DNA of 64,000 nt from Microbacterium sp. SS28 (GCF_022761035.1 NZ_JAKWJP010000005.1:382794-446793); one strand, 5' to 3'; positions 46,115 through 55,768 are shown, counted from the first letter of the stretch. Notes: generated by a model from the sequence alone, not told the origin. A program made the numbers and translations.

Positions 46115-47887
46115 CTACTTCTCGAGCCGCGTCCAACGGCTCCGCAGCGCATGAGCGGCTGCCTTGGGCTTGCGGTCGCGTGTGAACACGCCCTTCTTGT
46201 TGCCGTCGACGCGGATGATCCCGACGGCGGTCTGGAAGTCGGCGAAGTTCCACACCTGCTCGCCGACGAACGACTCGATGCGGTCGAAGACGCGGTGGTT
46301 CATGTCGAGGTAGGCGACCTGGTACTCCTCGGTCCACGGCTGGGCGAGGGCCGAGTGCTGGCCCGCGACCGTATCTGCGCCGTACTCGGTCATGAGCATG
46401 GGCTTGTCGTACATGGCCTCCCAGCCCCGCAGCTCCGCCTCGAGGTGGATCTCGGCGGACTCGAGGTCACCCGTGTCGACGTACCAGCCGTAGTAGCGGT
46501 TGAGGCACAGGACGTCGAAGAGGTCCGAGATCTTGTCCACGCCGACGGGCGCCAGCATCATGTTCACGAACGTGATGGGCCGGCTCAGATCGAGTTCGCG
46601 TGTGAGGGTCGCGAGCGGCTCGAAGTAGTCGCGCGCCTCGTCGACACCCGACTCGGGCTCGTTGGCGATCGACCACAGGACGACGCTCGGGTGGTTCTTG
46701 TCGCGGGCGATGAGCTCGCGGATCGCCTGCGCGTGGGCTTCCTTGGTCTGGTCGTTGACCGAGTCGGGGCCGAACGTCGGCAGCACGGGGCCGCCGAAGA
46801 ACCCGCCGACGATCGAGTAGTTCAGGCCGACGGCCGCGGTCTCGTCGATGACGACGATGCCCTGCCGGTCGGCGTACTCGAGCACCTCTTCCGCGTACGG
46901 GTAGTGGGAGGTGCGGAACGAGTTCGCGCCCATCCACTTCATGAGCTCGAAGTCGTGCACGAGGTAGGCGTCGTCGTGCCCCTTTCCGCGCACGGCGGTG
47001 TCCTCGTGTTTGCCGAACCCGGTGAAGTAGAACGGCTCGCCGTTGATGAGGAACTTGTTGCCCTTGACCTCGACGGTGCGCACGCCGACCGCGAGCGGGT
47101 ACGCGTCCACGACCTCACCGCCCGAGACGACCTCGGCTGTGAGCTCGTAGAGGTAGCCGGCGCCCGGCTGCCACAGCGTCGCATCGGGGATGCGCACCTC
47201 GCCCCGCGCGCCCTCGGCCTCGCCGACGGGGTTGCCCGCGGCATCCCGGATCCGCACCCGGACGTCGGCCTCGGACGTCGTGGCGATGTCGTACGACACG
47301 ACCCCGTCCGCACCGTCGACGTCCGTGACGACCGTGATGTCGTCGACGCGGACGGCCGGCGCGCTGTAGAGCCACACCGAGCGTGCGAGACCCGCGTAGT
47401 TGTAGAAGTCGTGCAGGTACTTCTGCTTCTTGCGGCCGAGGTCGTCGACCGTCACGAACCCCGGCGGGATCGTCGTGTTGGTCAGCACGTTGTTCACGCC
47501 GACCGTGAGGCGGAACTCCTGCCCCGGCTGCACGAGGTCGGTGATGTCGGCCTCGAACGGCGTGTAGCCCCCGACGTGCTCGGCCACGAGCTCCCCGTCG
47601 ACGTAGACGCGGCCCTCGTGGGTCGCGGCATCCAGCCGCACGAAGACGCGCTCGCCCGCCCACCCCCGCGGCACGCGCACCTGGCGCTGATACCAGACCC
47701 AGCCGACGTGGTCGCGGATCTCGGCGTCGACGAACAGGTCGTTGTAGCTGGCCGGGACGGGCGCCTCGAGTGGGGTGTCGAGCGCCGCGGTCCACGGGGT
47801 GTCGGCCACCTTCGTGTCGAGCGCGAAGCGCCACAGTCCGTCGAGGCGGACGAGCTCGCGAGTGGGGGTGGAACGGGGCTTGAGCAT
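46115..47887 (-). CDS. uidA: Beta-glucuronidase, GH2
   Basis: A 590-residue family 2 beta-glucuronidase that frees D-glucuronate from beta-glucuronides. The order is jelly roll ([26 protein letters not shown]), immunoglobulin-like domain, then TIM barrel with [20 protein letters not shown], the acid/base Glu of SIANEPESG (about 409) and the nucleophile of LMTEYGADT (about 500). There is no signal peptide, so it is cytoplasmic and depends on uptake, presumably by the MFS carrier encoded just upstream. The product goes to UxaC. Confidence 0.94.
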   Translation of the reverse strand: MLKPRSTPTRELVRLDGLWRFALDTKVADTPWTAALDTPLEAPVPASYNDLFVDAEIRDHVGWVWYQRQVRVPRGWAGERVFVRLDAATHEGRVYVDGELVAEHVGGYTPFEADITDLVQPGQEFRLTVGVNNVLTNTTIPPGFVTVDDLGRKKQKYLHDFYNYAGLARSVWLYSAPAVRVDDITVVTDVDGADGVVSYDIATTSEADVRVRIRDAAGNPVGEAEGARGEVRIPDATLWQPGAGYLYELTAEVVSGGEVVDAYPLAVGVRTVEVKGNKFLINGEPFYFTGFGKHEDTAVRGKGHDDAYLVHDFELMKWMGANSFRTSHYPYAEEVLEYADRQGIVVIDETAAVGLNYSIVGGFFGGPVLPTFGPDSVNDQTKEAHAQAIRELIARDKNHPSVVLWSIANEPESGVDEARDYFEPLATLTRELDLSRPITFVNMMLAPVGVDKISDLFDVLCLNRYYGWYVDTGDLESAEIHLEAELRGWEAMYDKPMLMTEYGADTVAGQHSALAQPWTEEYQVAYLDMNHRVFDRIESFVGEQVWNFADFQTAVGIIRVDGNKKGVFTRDRKPKAAAHALRSRWTRLEK

Positions 47888-47929
47888 CGGGTTCTCCTGG
47901 AATCCTGTCGGGGTGTCGGGGGCGGCCGG

Positions 47930-49324
47930 TCAGGCGCGCGGGTCGGCTTCGCCGGAGTCGACGGATGCCGGAGCCGCGGCGAGCGCCGCCTCTTCCTGGT
48001 CGTCGAGCGCGCGCTGCGCCGCGGCGTCCCTCGGGTAGATGCGGTACATGAGCGTCCACAGGACGGCGTTGATCGCATACGGGACCGAGATGAGCCAGAA
48101 CATGAGCGCCTGGAGACCGAGCGCATCGGCGAGGAAGCCGAAGGCGAGGCTGAAGATCGCCGCGAACAGGCCCTGGATGAAGGAGAAGATCAGGGCGTAG
48201 GCGGTGGCCACGACGCTCTTGTGCACGACCGATCCCACGATGGGCAGCACGGCTCCGGGGTGTCCGAGCGAGCTCAGCAGACCTGTCACGAAGACCGCGA
48301 CGTAGACCGCGACGCCGGTGCCCCAGTCGATCTGGAACAGCAGCGCGGTCGACACCGCGTAGGCCACGAGGTAGCCCTGCATCATCATGACGCGGCCCTT
48401 GTAGCCGAAGCGCCGCTCGAACCAGTCGCCGAGCAGGCCGCCGGCGAAGCTGCTGATGACCGCACCGAGCATGTAGGCCGACATGAGCAAGGCGGCATCA
48501 GCCGTCGTCCAGCCTCGTTCGTCGACCCAGTACACGACGAAGAAGGCGAACAGGACGAGGCTCGTCGTGAGCATGACCTGGACGGCCATGAAGAGGATCG
48601 TGCGGTTGCGCAGCAGGCCGACGGCGTCGCGGAAGTTGAACTTCATGGCGTCGGGGTCGATCGCGCCGACGGGGGTGTGCTTCTTCGGCTCGTGCACGAG
48701 CAGGAGGATCAGGATGCCCGACACGACGCTGATGCCGCCCATGGCGAACATGCCGTAGCGCCAGCCGTCCTCGACGTTGGCGAACTGGCCGATGAGTGGC
48801 GTCGCGAAGACGGATGCGGTCAAGGCGATCGTCCGCAGCGTGCCGAAGGCCCGGCCGCGCTCCTTGGAGCGGTACATGTCGACGATCAGGCCGTTCGTGA
48901 TCGGCTCACTCGCGACGGTGCCGATGACGCCGATGCCGTACAGGATGAACAGCTGCGTCGGGTTCTGCGCGAAGCCGGCGGCGACGGTCCACAGACCCCA
49001 CAGCCCGGTGGCGATGAAGAGGATCCGCTTGCGCCCGTAGCGGTCGGCGAGGGCGGCCCAGATCGGGCCGAACAGCATCCGCGCGAAGCGGCTCATCGCC
49101 GTCATGATTCCGAGGGCGCTCGTCTGCAGCCCGAGGGAGTCGCGGATGACGGGGAACAGCGTGTTGACGAGGCCACCTTCGAAGCCGTCGACGATGCTCG
49201 CGAAGGCGAGGGCGACGAGACCGCCGCCGCGGCCCTTGACCTTGTCGACGCGCGTCGAGCCGGTGTCGGTGCCGTAGGTGCGCTGCGCCTGCGTGGCGTC
49301 GAGCGGCTTGCTGACCTCAGTCAT
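47930..49324 (-). CDS. MFS transporter, probable glucuronide/hexuronate importer
   Basis: A major-facilitator transporter of 464 residues with 12 predicted membrane segments. The A-loop motif reads GPIWAALADRYGRKRILFIA, and RSKERGRAFGTLRTIAL is the matching helix 4-5 region. Its place between uxuB and uidA makes a glucuronide or hexuronate the likely cargo. The start is ambiguous: I use the ATG at MTEVSKPLD, which overlaps a 13-codon leader frame. A GTG ten codons earlier would use the same AAAGGAG at 9 bases. Confidence 0.88.
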   Translation of the reverse strand: MTEVSKPLDATQAQRTYGTDTGSTRVDKVKGRGGGLVALAFASIVDGFEGGLVNTLFPVIRDSLGLQTSALGIMTAMSRFARMLFGPIWAALADRYGRKRILFIATGLWGLWTVAAGFAQNPTQLFILYGIGVIGTVASEPITNGLIVDMYRSKERGRAFGTLRTIALTASVFATPLIGQFANVEDGWRYGMFAMGGISVVSGILILLLVHEPKKHTPVGAIDPDAMKFNFRDAVGLLRNRTILFMAVQVMLTTSLVLFAFFVVYWVDERGWTTADAALLMSAYMLGAVISSFAGGLLGDWFERRFGYKGRVMMMQGYLVAYAVSTALLFQIDWGTGVAVYVAVFVTGLLSSLGHPGAVLPIVGSVVHKSVVATAYALIFSFIQGLFAAIFSLAFGFLADALGLQALMFWLISVPYAINAVLWTLMYRIYPRDAAAQRALDDQEEAALAAAPASVDSGEADPRA

Positions 49325-49358
49325 TGCGGACCGCCGAGCGGTCGAGTGTTGCACGCAT
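49317..49358 (-). other. Possible 13-codon leader frame coupled to the MFS gene
   Basis: ATG with AAAGGAG exactly 5 bases ahead, encoding MRATLDRSAVRND, then TGA overlapping the start region of the MFS gene (its ATG is at 49324). The Shine-Dalgarno sequence fits this ATG better than the MFS start. It may couple translation, or the true MFS start may be the GTG at 49354. Confidence 0.35.
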
Positions 49359-49372
49359 GTGATCTCCTTTGG

Positions 49373-50806
49373 TCATGCGGACGCCGGGACGGCGCTGTGT
49401 GCGGGGTGGGGGTCGGTGGTGGGGTCGTCCGCGGCGGCGACGAGTTCGGCGAACCCGTCGTGCGCCGCGAGCCGGGGGGAAGTCAGGTCGATGAGAGCCG
49501 TGACGACCGCGGGGCCGTCGAGGACCTGCCGGATGTCGGCGGCGAAGGCGTCGCCGGGGACGACGCCGAGGCGCAGCGCCCGCAGCCACGCGGCGATCGC
49601 GCCGGCCGATCCGGTCGGCTCGCCGCCGCGCGCGAGCGTGCGCTCGGCGACCGCGGCGAAGCGATAGCGGACCTTCGTCGTGGCATCCCCCGCGATCTGC
49701 GACAGACGGTGCACGATGCGGGGGTTGGCGAAGCGGTCGAGCAGGTCGCGGCGGTACTGGACGGTCTCGATCTCTGCGGGCAGCAGCTGCGCCGCCTCGT
49801 CCCAGAAGTCCTCGACGAGCGCGCGGCACGCAGGGTCGGCGATCGCGACCGAGACTGTCTCGTGTCCGCGCGCGAGGCCCGCGAACGCGAGGATGCTGTG
49901 CGCGCCGTTGAGCAGCCAGAGCTTGCGGTTCTCCCACGGCTCGAGGTCGTCGACGAAGCGCGCGCCGGACGTCTCCCATGCGGGCCGACCCGCAGGGAAG
50001 GCGCCCGAGAGCACCCAGTCCGCGAAGGGCTCGGTCACGACGGGCGACCGGTCGATCCAGCCCGCCTCCGCCACGGCGTCGACCTCGCCCTCGATGCGGG
50101 GCGTGATGCGGTCGACCGACGTGCCGACGAACGAGACGTCGGATGCGATCCAGGCGGCGAGCTCGGGCGAGACCTCGGCGGCGAGGGCCTGCAGCCCGCG
50201 CCCGACATAGGAGCCGTTGTCGGGGATGTTGTCGCACGGCACGATCGCGATCGGCGCGCCGCCCGCGCGGCGGCGGGCCTCGAGCCCGACGAGCAGGCGC
50301 GACAGGGCGGCCTGGGGAGCGGCATCCGTCAGTCGTCCTGACTCGAAGACGCGCGTGAGCTCGGCGATGTCGTCGCGGGTGACGGCGTCCGCCCGGTCGA
50401 GCAGACCGTCGCCCGCGAGGCGGTAGCCCGCCTCGGTCACCGTGAGCGTGACGATCGCGACGGCGGGATCGGCGGGATCGGCGAGCAGCTCGACGAGCCG
50501 GTCGAGGCGCGAGGCGTCGTGCGCCTCGAGGATGCTCGGCACGACCTCGACGCGATCGGCTCCCTCGCCGCGCACGACGAGGCAGTAGAGCCCGTCCTGC
50601 TGCTGCAGCAGTTCGGCCTGCTGCGGCGAGCGACCCGTGAAGGCGGCGATGCCCCAGTCGGCGGCATCCGTCGCGTGCGCCGTGTACCAGGCCTGGTGGG
50701 CGCGGTGGAAGTTGCCGAGACCGAGGTGCACGATGCGCACGCGGTCGGGCCGCGCGGGTCCGCCGCGCTCCGCGAGCGAGCGGCCGTCGAGAGGCACGGC
50801 GCTCAC
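49373..50806 (-). CDS. uxuB: D-mannonate oxidoreductase (fructuronate reductase)
   Basis: A 477-residue polyol-type long-chain dehydrogenase: D-fructuronate + NADH gives D-mannonate. The nucleotide site is RIVHLGLGNFHRAHQAWY (about 23-40) and the catalytic stretch ENRKLWLLNGAHSILAFAGL has the Lys, Asn and His of the family. It lies between UxaC and ManD in the pathway and in the operon. The GTG start overlaps the uxaC stop (GTGA); earlier in-frame codons belong to uxaC in another frame. Confidence 0.93.
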   Translation of the reverse strand: MSAVPLDGRSLAERGGPARPDRVRIVHLGLGNFHRAHQAWYTAHATDAADWGIAAFTGRSPQQAELLQQQDGLYCLVVRGEGADRVEVVPSILEAHDASRLDRLVELLADPADPAVAIVTLTVTEAGYRLAGDGLLDRADAVTRDDIAELTRVFESGRLTDAAPQAALSRLLVGLEARRRAGGAPIAIVPCDNIPDNGSYVGRGLQALAAEVSPELAAWIASDVSFVGTSVDRITPRIEGEVDAVAEAGWIDRSPVVTEPFADWVLSGAFPAGRPAWETSGARFVDDLEPWENRKLWLLNGAHSILAFAGLARGHETVSVAIADPACRALVEDFWDEAAQLLPAEIETVQYRRDLLDRFANPRIVHRLSQIAGDATTKVRYRFAAVAERTLARGGEPTGSAGAIAAWLRALRLGVVPGDAFAADIRQVLDGPAVVTALIDLTSPRLAAHDGFAELVAAADDPTTDPHPAHSAVPASA

Positions 50807-52206
50807 AGCTTGAACGCCTTGCGGGGAACGGCGTCGACCAGGTCGCGGGCGATGCGCCGTGCGGTCGGGAGGCTCGCGCGGCCCTCGCGCACGAGCCGCG
50901 CGAGGAAGACCGAGTCGAGGCGGCGAGCCATGTCGTGGCGGGCCGGGATCGAGAGGAAGGCACGCGTGTCGTCGATGAACCCGCTGCCGCGGTAGAGGCC
51001 TGCGGTCTCGGTCACGGCGCTGCGGAATCGCAGGATCGCGTCGGGCGCATCGAGAAACCACCACGGGGCGCCGATGAAGACGCTCGGGTAGAAGCCCGCG
51101 AGGGGCGCGACTTCGCGCGAATAGACGGTCTCGTCGACCGCGAACAGCACGACGTGGAAGCCGGGCGCGGTGCCGAAGGCGTTGAGCAGCGGCCGCAGGT
51201 TCTGCGTGTACTCGGTGCGCACCGGGATGTCGTGGCCCGTGTCGGCTCCGTAGGCCGCGAACGTCGGCGCGTGGTGGTTGCGGCTCACGCCCGGGTGGAT
51301 CGTCATGACGAGGCCGTCGTCGACGCTCATCCGCGCCATCTGGAAGAGCATGTGCCCGCGGAACAGACGCTGCTCGGCCGCGTCGAGGCTTCCCTCGCGG
51401 GCACCGCGGAAGAGCCGCTCGGCATCGTCGGCCGACAGGTCGGCGGTGAACGGCTCGAGCACGCCGTGGTCGGTCGAGACCGCGCCGTTCGCGATGAAGT
51501 GGGCGCGACGGTCTTCGAGCGCACGCAGGTAGCCGTCGAACGAGCCGGGGCGGCCGGTCGCCTCGAGGAGAGCCTGCACGCGGTCGGCGAAGACCGCACC
51601 GGAGGGATCGAGGTACGCATCGGGACGGAAGGTCGGGATGACGCGGCCCGCGATCGCGCCCGTCGCGGCGAGCGCGCGGTGGGTCGCGAGGTCGTCGAGC
51701 GGGTCGTCGGTCGTCGCGAGCACCTCGATGCCGAAGCGGTCGAAGAGGGCGCGAGGGCGGAAGTCCGGCTCATCGAGCACACCGGCGATGCGGTCGTAGA
51801 CCTCGTCGGCGTTGTCCTCGGTCAGCTCCTCGTCGACGCCGAAGAGGGTCGCGAGCTCGTGCTGAAGCCAGTACCCGCTCGCGGTGCCGGTGAAGCGGTG
51901 CCAGTTCTCGGCCAGTCGGCGCCACACCGCGCGGGGCGCGGCCGGCTGCGCGGCATCCAGTCCGAGTTCGGCGAACGACACCCCCGAGGCGAAGAGCAGG
52001 CGCGTGACGTAGTGGTCGTGGCGGATGAGGAGGCTCGTCGGGTCGGCGAACGCCGCGTCGTCGAGCAGCAGCGCGGGGTCGACATGACCGTGGGGGGAGA
52101 TGATCGGCGCCGCCGCGACCTCCTGGTAGAGGTCTTCGGCGATCTCGCGCGTGCGCTCGTCGGCCGGCATGAGCGCTGCGGTGGTGATCTCGGTCGTCCG
52201 TGACAT
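50803..52206 (-). CDS. uxaC: Glucuronate (uronate) isomerase
   Basis: A 467-residue uronate isomerase (amidohydrolase superfamily): D-glucuronate to D-fructuronate, and also D-galacturonate to D-tagaturonate. The metal-binding HxH is in ISPHGHVDPALLL, close to the N-terminus, and HPGVSRNHH, HDIPVRTEYTQNL and FYPSVFIGAPWWFLD are typical. It heads the uxaC-uxuB-MFS-uidA-manD operon. The ATG lies at the expected transcription start of a very good promoter, so the transcript is leaderless. Confidence 0.95.
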   Translation of the reverse strand: MSRTTEITTAALMPADERTREIAEDLYQEVAAAPIISPHGHVDPALLLDDAAFADPTSLLIRHDHYVTRLLFASGVSFAELGLDAAQPAAPRAVWRRLAENWHRFTGTASGYWLQHELATLFGVDEELTEDNADEVYDRIAGVLDEPDFRPRALFDRFGIEVLATTDDPLDDLATHRALAATGAIAGRVIPTFRPDAYLDPSGAVFADRVQALLEATGRPGSFDGYLRALEDRRAHFIANGAVSTDHGVLEPFTADLSADDAERLFRGAREGSLDAAEQRLFRGHMLFQMARMSVDDGLVMTIHPGVSRNHHAPTFAAYGADTGHDIPVRTEYTQNLRPLLNAFGTAPGFHVVLFAVDETVYSREVAPLAGFYPSVFIGAPWWFLDAPDAILRFRSAVTETAGLYRGSGFIDDTRAFLSIPARHDMARRLDSVFLARLVREGRASLPTARRIARDLVDAVPRKAFKL

Positions 52207-52212
52207 GAGACC

Positions 52213-52252
52213 AGTATGCGGATGCTCGCGCGATTTGTCAACCGATTGCCAT
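52213..52252 (-). promoter_or_regulatory. Leaderless uxaC promoter overlapped by a LacI-type operator
   Basis: On the minus strand: perfect -35 TTGACA (52241-52236), a 17-base spacer, -10 CATACT (52218-52213), six bases, ATG. Over the -35 lies GTCAACCGATTGCCAT (52237-52252), matching the core AACCGATTGCC of the operator in front of the epimerase/dehydrogenase operon. Confidence 0.8.
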
Positions 52253-52280
52253 CAATCTCTTTCGTCCGGCGCAAAGCGAA

Positions 52281-52311
52281 ACCGCCCCCTCCGAGAATCG
52301 GAGGAGGCGGT
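52281..52311 (-). terminator. Terminator of the epimerase/dehydrogenase operon
   Basis: A 14-bp stem with one mismatch and a GAA loop (ACCGCCCCCTCCGA with TCGGAGGAGGCGGT), followed on the minus strand by TTTCGCTTTG. It isolates uxaC from the upstream operon. Confidence 0.75.
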
Positions 52312-52375
52312 ATCGTGCAAGCGGTTGCTGATGGGGATGGATGTCGCGCACCGACATCCGTCCCCGGCGCTCGGT

Positions 52376-52440
52376 GCGCTCGAGTGGCAGATCCTGCGGG
52401 CTCCCTGCGCGAGACCCCGCAGAACCTGCCACCCGAGCGC
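52376..52440. repeat. Very long imperfect hairpin
   Basis: Two 25-base arms (starting GCGCTCGAGTGGCAG and ending CTGCCACCCGAGCGC) pair at 22 of 25 positions around a 15-base loop. It lies 22 bases after the stop of the epimerase gene, ahead of a regular terminator. It is too long and structured for an ordinary terminator alone; it could be a dispersed palindromic element. Confidence 0.65.
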
Positions 52441-52462
52441 TCTGAGGAGGCGCGCAGACGGG

Positions 52463-53320
52463 TCAGAACAGGTCCGCGAACCCCAGGGCCACGAGGTTGT
52501 CGTGCGAGGTCTGCAGCGCGTCCCAGACCGTGCGGCCGTAGAGGTCGTCCTGCTCGACGAGCAGGTACTCGGCACCGCTCGCGATCGACGCGGGGATGAT
52601 CGCGGCGAAGTCGAGGTTGCCCTCCCCCACCTCGCCGAACTGCACGACGCCGCCGAAGGCCGTCATGAACCCCGCGATGTCGCCCTTCGCGAGCGACTCG
52701 AAGGCGCTGTCGGGCATCCTGCCGATCCGGTAGTCCTTGAGGTGCACCATGCGCACGCGGCCCGCGTACTGCTCGATGACCGAGACGGGATTCACTCCGC
52801 CGCGCTGCAGCCAGTGCACGTCGAGCTCGAGGCCGACGTTCGGCGCGCGGTCGGCGATGATGTCGAGCATCAGGCGACCGTCGAACCTCGCGAACTCGAC
52901 GTGGTGGTTGTGGTAGTAGAGACGGATGCCGGATTCCGCGAGCCGCCGCGCGTAGGCGTCGGTGCGGTCGCAGAAGTCGAGCACGCGCTCGAGGGATCCC
53001 ATCGCGTCGAAGGGCAGCATCCCGATGCGCACCATCTCGGTGCCCAGGCGCCGGCTGTCGGCGACGATCTTGTCGAGATCGTCCTCGAGCGAGTCGTTGC
53101 CGCCCGGCGACGCGGTCAGTCCGGCCGAGAGCGCCGCGACCTCGATGCCGAGTTCGTCCCGCGCCCGCTCCAGCTGGGCGACGTTGGCCTCGACCATCGG
53201 GATCTGCGAGACCTCGATCGCGCGGTAGCCGATCTCGCTCACGCGGCGGAGCGTCTCGAAGGCACCGATCTCTGCGACGCTGTCCTTGAGCATCATCGCC
53301 TGGACGCCGATGCGTGCCAT
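52463..53320 (-). CDS. Sugar phosphate isomerase/epimerase-family TIM-barrel protein (2)
   Basis: A 285-residue AP-endonuclease-2-type TIM barrel (xylose-isomerase-like). ARIGVQAMMLKDSVAE opens it and HWLQRGGVNPVSVIEQYAGR and VHLKDYRIGRMPDSAFE carry conserved metal and substrate residues. Members act as epimerases, dehydratases or, in 3-keto-sugar pathways, as hydratases or lyases. It is the last of four genes (epimerase, dehydrogenase, dehydrogenase, epimerase); its ATG overlaps the preceding stop by one base. The substrate is not known. Confidence 0.88.
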   Translation of the reverse strand: MARIGVQAMMLKDSVAEIGAFETLRRVSEIGYRAIEVSQIPMVEANVAQLERARDELGIEVAALSAGLTASPGGNDSLEDDLDKIVADSRRLGTEMVRIGMLPFDAMGSLERVLDFCDRTDAYARRLAESGIRLYYHNHHVEFARFDGRLMLDIIADRAPNVGLELDVHWLQRGGVNPVSVIEQYAGRVRMVHLKDYRIGRMPDSAFESLAKGDIAGFMTAFGGVVQFGEVGEGNLDFAAIIPASIASGAEYLLVEQDDLYGRTVWDALQTSHDNLVALGFADLF

Positions 53321-54498
53321 CAGATCTTCCTCGTTTCCTTGTAGTCGAAGCAGTCGTACATGCCGTCGAGCACGTCATCGACGCGCACCGGGTGCCCGAG
53401 GGCGCTCGAGACGTAGACGGCGATGATCACGGCGAGCGCCTGCACGGCGTCGCCGATCGAGCCGGCCGGCTCGCGCCCTTCGCGGATCGCCGCGATGACG
53501 TCCTCGTACTGGCGCAGATGGTCATCGAACAGATCGGGGATCGGGGCCTCGCCGCCGGGGAGGTCTGCGGCATCGACCTCGCTCGCGGCCTGATTGCCGC
53601 CACGCGCCCATCCGCGCGGCGAGCCGTCGTGGGCGTCATCGGCGTGGAAGTACTCGAGCAGCCCGTCCTGCACGTAGGCCGAGCCGCGCGTGCCGTGCAC
53701 CTGGACGCGGGTCGAGTTCTCGGGGAACGCCGCGGTGCTCGCGAGAAGCGTCGCGACGGCGCCGTTCTCGAAGGCGATGAAGGCGCCCGCGACGTCTTCG
53801 ACCTCGAGGCGGTCGTGGGCGACCGTCACGGCGGTGCCGGAGACCGTGACGGGGCGCCCCATCAGCGAGAGCAGCACGTCGACGGTGTGGATGCCCTGGT
53901 TCATGAGCGCTCCGCCGCCGTCGCTCGCCCACGTGCCGCGCCACGCGGCCGAGTCGTAATAGGCGTCGTCGCGCCACCAGGCGAGGGTCGCGGTGCCCGA
54001 GGTCACCGCGCCGAAGCGCCCGTCGCGGACGGCCCGCGATACGGCTTGCACGGCCGGCGCGAAGCGCCGCTGCGTCATGACGCTCACGACCCGGTCGGAC
54101 TGCTCGGCACGCGCCGCGAGGCCCCTCGCACGGGCGAGGTCGATGTCGACGGGCTTCTCGATGACGACGTGGCAGCCCGCGTCGAGCGCCTCCTCGGCGA
54201 GCTGCGCGTGGCTCCCGCTCGGGGTCGTGATGACGACGAGATCGAAGGCATCCGCGGCGAGCGCCTCGGCGAGCGACGCGTACACGGCCGGCTGCTCCGG
54301 GTGCGCCGAGGTCTCGGCGAGAGCCTGGGCGGCGGGGAGCATCGGGTCGATGATCGCCGCGAGCACGAGGTGGTCGTGCGCCTCGGCGATGCGGGCGTGG
54401 GTGCGGGCGATGACGCCGGCCCCGACGAGGGCGACGCGCAGTGCGGTCACGGGCGTCGCGGTCGCTGCCGTCGCCGCCGTCGCGGTCGCCGTGCTCAC
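53320..54498 (-). CDS. Gfo/Idh/MocA-family NAD(P)-dependent dehydrogenase (2)
   Basis: A 392-residue oxidoreductase. After an odd low-complexity leader (a run of Ala/Thr repeats, residues 2-16) the Rossmann fold starts LRVALVGAGVIARTHARIAE. The EKP motif is in CHVVIEKPVDIDLA, and MNQGIHTVDVLLSLMG carries the His of the family's catalytic region. Enzymes of this kind oxidise sugars or inositols, often at C3 or C1. The GTG start overlaps the previous stop (GTGA). It is in the operon with two epimerases and another Gfo/Idh protein. Confidence 0.9.
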   Translation of the reverse strand: MSTATATAATAATATPVTALRVALVGAGVIARTHARIAEAHDHLVLAAIIDPMLPAAQALAETSAHPEQPAVYASLAEALAADAFDLVVITTPSGSHAQLAEEALDAGCHVVIEKPVDIDLARARGLAARAEQSDRVVSVMTQRRFAPAVQAVSRAVRDGRFGAVTSGTATLAWWRDDAYYDSAAWRGTWASDGGGALMNQGIHTVDVLLSLMGRPVTVSGTAVTVAHDRLEVEDVAGAFIAFENGAVATLLASTAAFPENSTRVQVHGTRGSAYVQDGLLEYFHADDAHDGSPRGWARGGNQAASEVDAADLPGGEAPIPDLFDDHLRQYEDVIAAIREGREPAGSIGDAVQALAVIIAVYVSSALGHPVRVDDVLDGMYDCFDYKETRKI

Positions 54499-55715
54499 GC
54501 GGATGCCTGACGTGCGGATGCCTGACCCGCCGCCGCCCGACGTGCCGGGTCCTCGCGCACGGGGTAGAGGCCCTCGTCGGCGATACGGTCATTGAGCAGG
54601 CGCAGGAACTCGTCGTCGTCGAAGTCGATCGGCACTTCACGGCCCGTCCAGCTCGAGAGGTGGATGGCGTTGGCCAGGCGCACCCCCAGCATGCCGTCGG
54701 CGCCGGGTGCGATGAGCTCGGCGTCGCCCCGGATGCTCGCCGCGAAGTTCGCGAGCACGCCGACGTGCTGGTCGCCCCATCCCGACGGGAACTCGATGGT
54801 CTCCTGCGTGTAGAGGGTCGAGGCATCCAGCTCGCCCATGAACAGGCGGCGGACGTCGTCGATGCCCATCCCGTCGCTCAGCTCGCGCTCGGGGCTGTTG
54901 AGACGGGTCACCACGGCGACGCGGCTGCCGTCGACGACGATCTTGCCCGCGTCGCCCTGGATCTCGAGGCGGTCGGTGCCGACGAGGTCGTGCGTCGCCG
55001 TCACGAAGACGCCCGTCGCGCCCTCGCCGAAGTCGGCGAGCACCGTGACCTCGTCCTCGACGGCGATGTCGCGCTGCAGGCCGTACGAGACCTTCGCGAA
55101 GACGGATGCCGGCACTCCGCAGATCCACTGCCACAGATCGAGCTGGTGCGGCGCCTGATTGACGAGCACGCCGCCGCCCTCGCCGCCCCAGGTCGCGCGC
55201 CACGCGCTCTGCTCGTAGTAGCCCTGCGGACGCCACCACGTCGTGATGATCCAGTTGGACCGGATGATGCGGCCGATCTCACCGGCATCCACGATCTGCT
55301 TGATGCGCTGGTAGAGCGGGTTGTTGCGCTGGTTGAACATCACCGCGAACCGCAGGTGAGGCTTGCTCGCCGCGACCTGGTTCATGTGGGCGACCTGGCT
55401 GCCGTAGACGCCCGCGGGCTTCTCGACGAGGACGTGGAGCTCGCGCTCGAGCGCGTCGATCGCCATCTCGGGGTGCAGGAAGTGCGGCACGCACGTGATG
55501 ACGGCGTCGACGTCGCCGGACTCCATGAGTGAGACATGGTCCGCGTAGGTGGGCACGTCGGGGTAGCGGGTGCGGGCGAGGTCGAGCTTGCCGGGGTCGG
55601 TGTCGGCGATCGCGCCGATCGTCATGCCTGGTACGCGGCCCTCTGCGATGAAGGACGCGTAGGCAGAGCCCTGCGCGCCGAGTCCGATGATGCCGAGGCG
55701 AACCGTGTCGCTCAT
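54495..55715 (-). CDS. Gfo/Idh/MocA-family NAD(P)-dependent dehydrogenase (1)
   Basis: A 406-residue oxidoreductase with Rossmann motif VRLGIIGLGAQGSAYASF, the EKP motif in LHVLVEKPAGVYGSQVAHMN, and VNQAPHQLDLWQWICG containing the conserved His/Asp pattern. It differs clearly from the second Gfo/Idh protein downstream, so each probably acts on a different step. AGGAGACAC precedes the ATG. It lies between the two epimerase genes' halves of the operon. Substrate unknown. Confidence 0.9.
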   Translation of the reverse strand: MSDTVRLGIIGLGAQGSAYASFIAEGRVPGMTIGAIADTDPGKLDLARTRYPDVPTYADHVSLMESGDVDAVITCVPHFLHPEMAIDALERELHVLVEKPAGVYGSQVAHMNQVAASKPHLRFAVMFNQRNNPLYQRIKQIVDAGEIGRIIRSNWIITTWWRPQGYYEQSAWRATWGGEGGGVLVNQAPHQLDLWQWICGVPASVFAKVSYGLQRDIAVEDEVTVLADFGEGATGVFVTATHDLVGTDRLEIQGDAGKIVVDGSRVAVVTRLNSPERELSDGMGIDDVRRLFMGELDASTLYTQETIEFPSGWGDQHVGVLANFAASIRGDAELIAPGADGMLGVRLANAIHLSSWTGREVPIDFDDDEFLRLLNDRIADEGLYPVREDPARRAAAGQASARQASA

Positions 55716-55768
55716 GCGTTGTGTCTCCTGAATCCGTCGATGAGTCGTGGTGATGAGTGGGCCGCGGG

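Noticed and set aside
45956..50341. A 1461-codon open frame on the plus strand opposite manD, uidA, MFS and uxuB
   Set aside because: Arg/Glu/Asp-rich composition without domains; it is the antisense shadow of well-identified genes in high-GC DNA.
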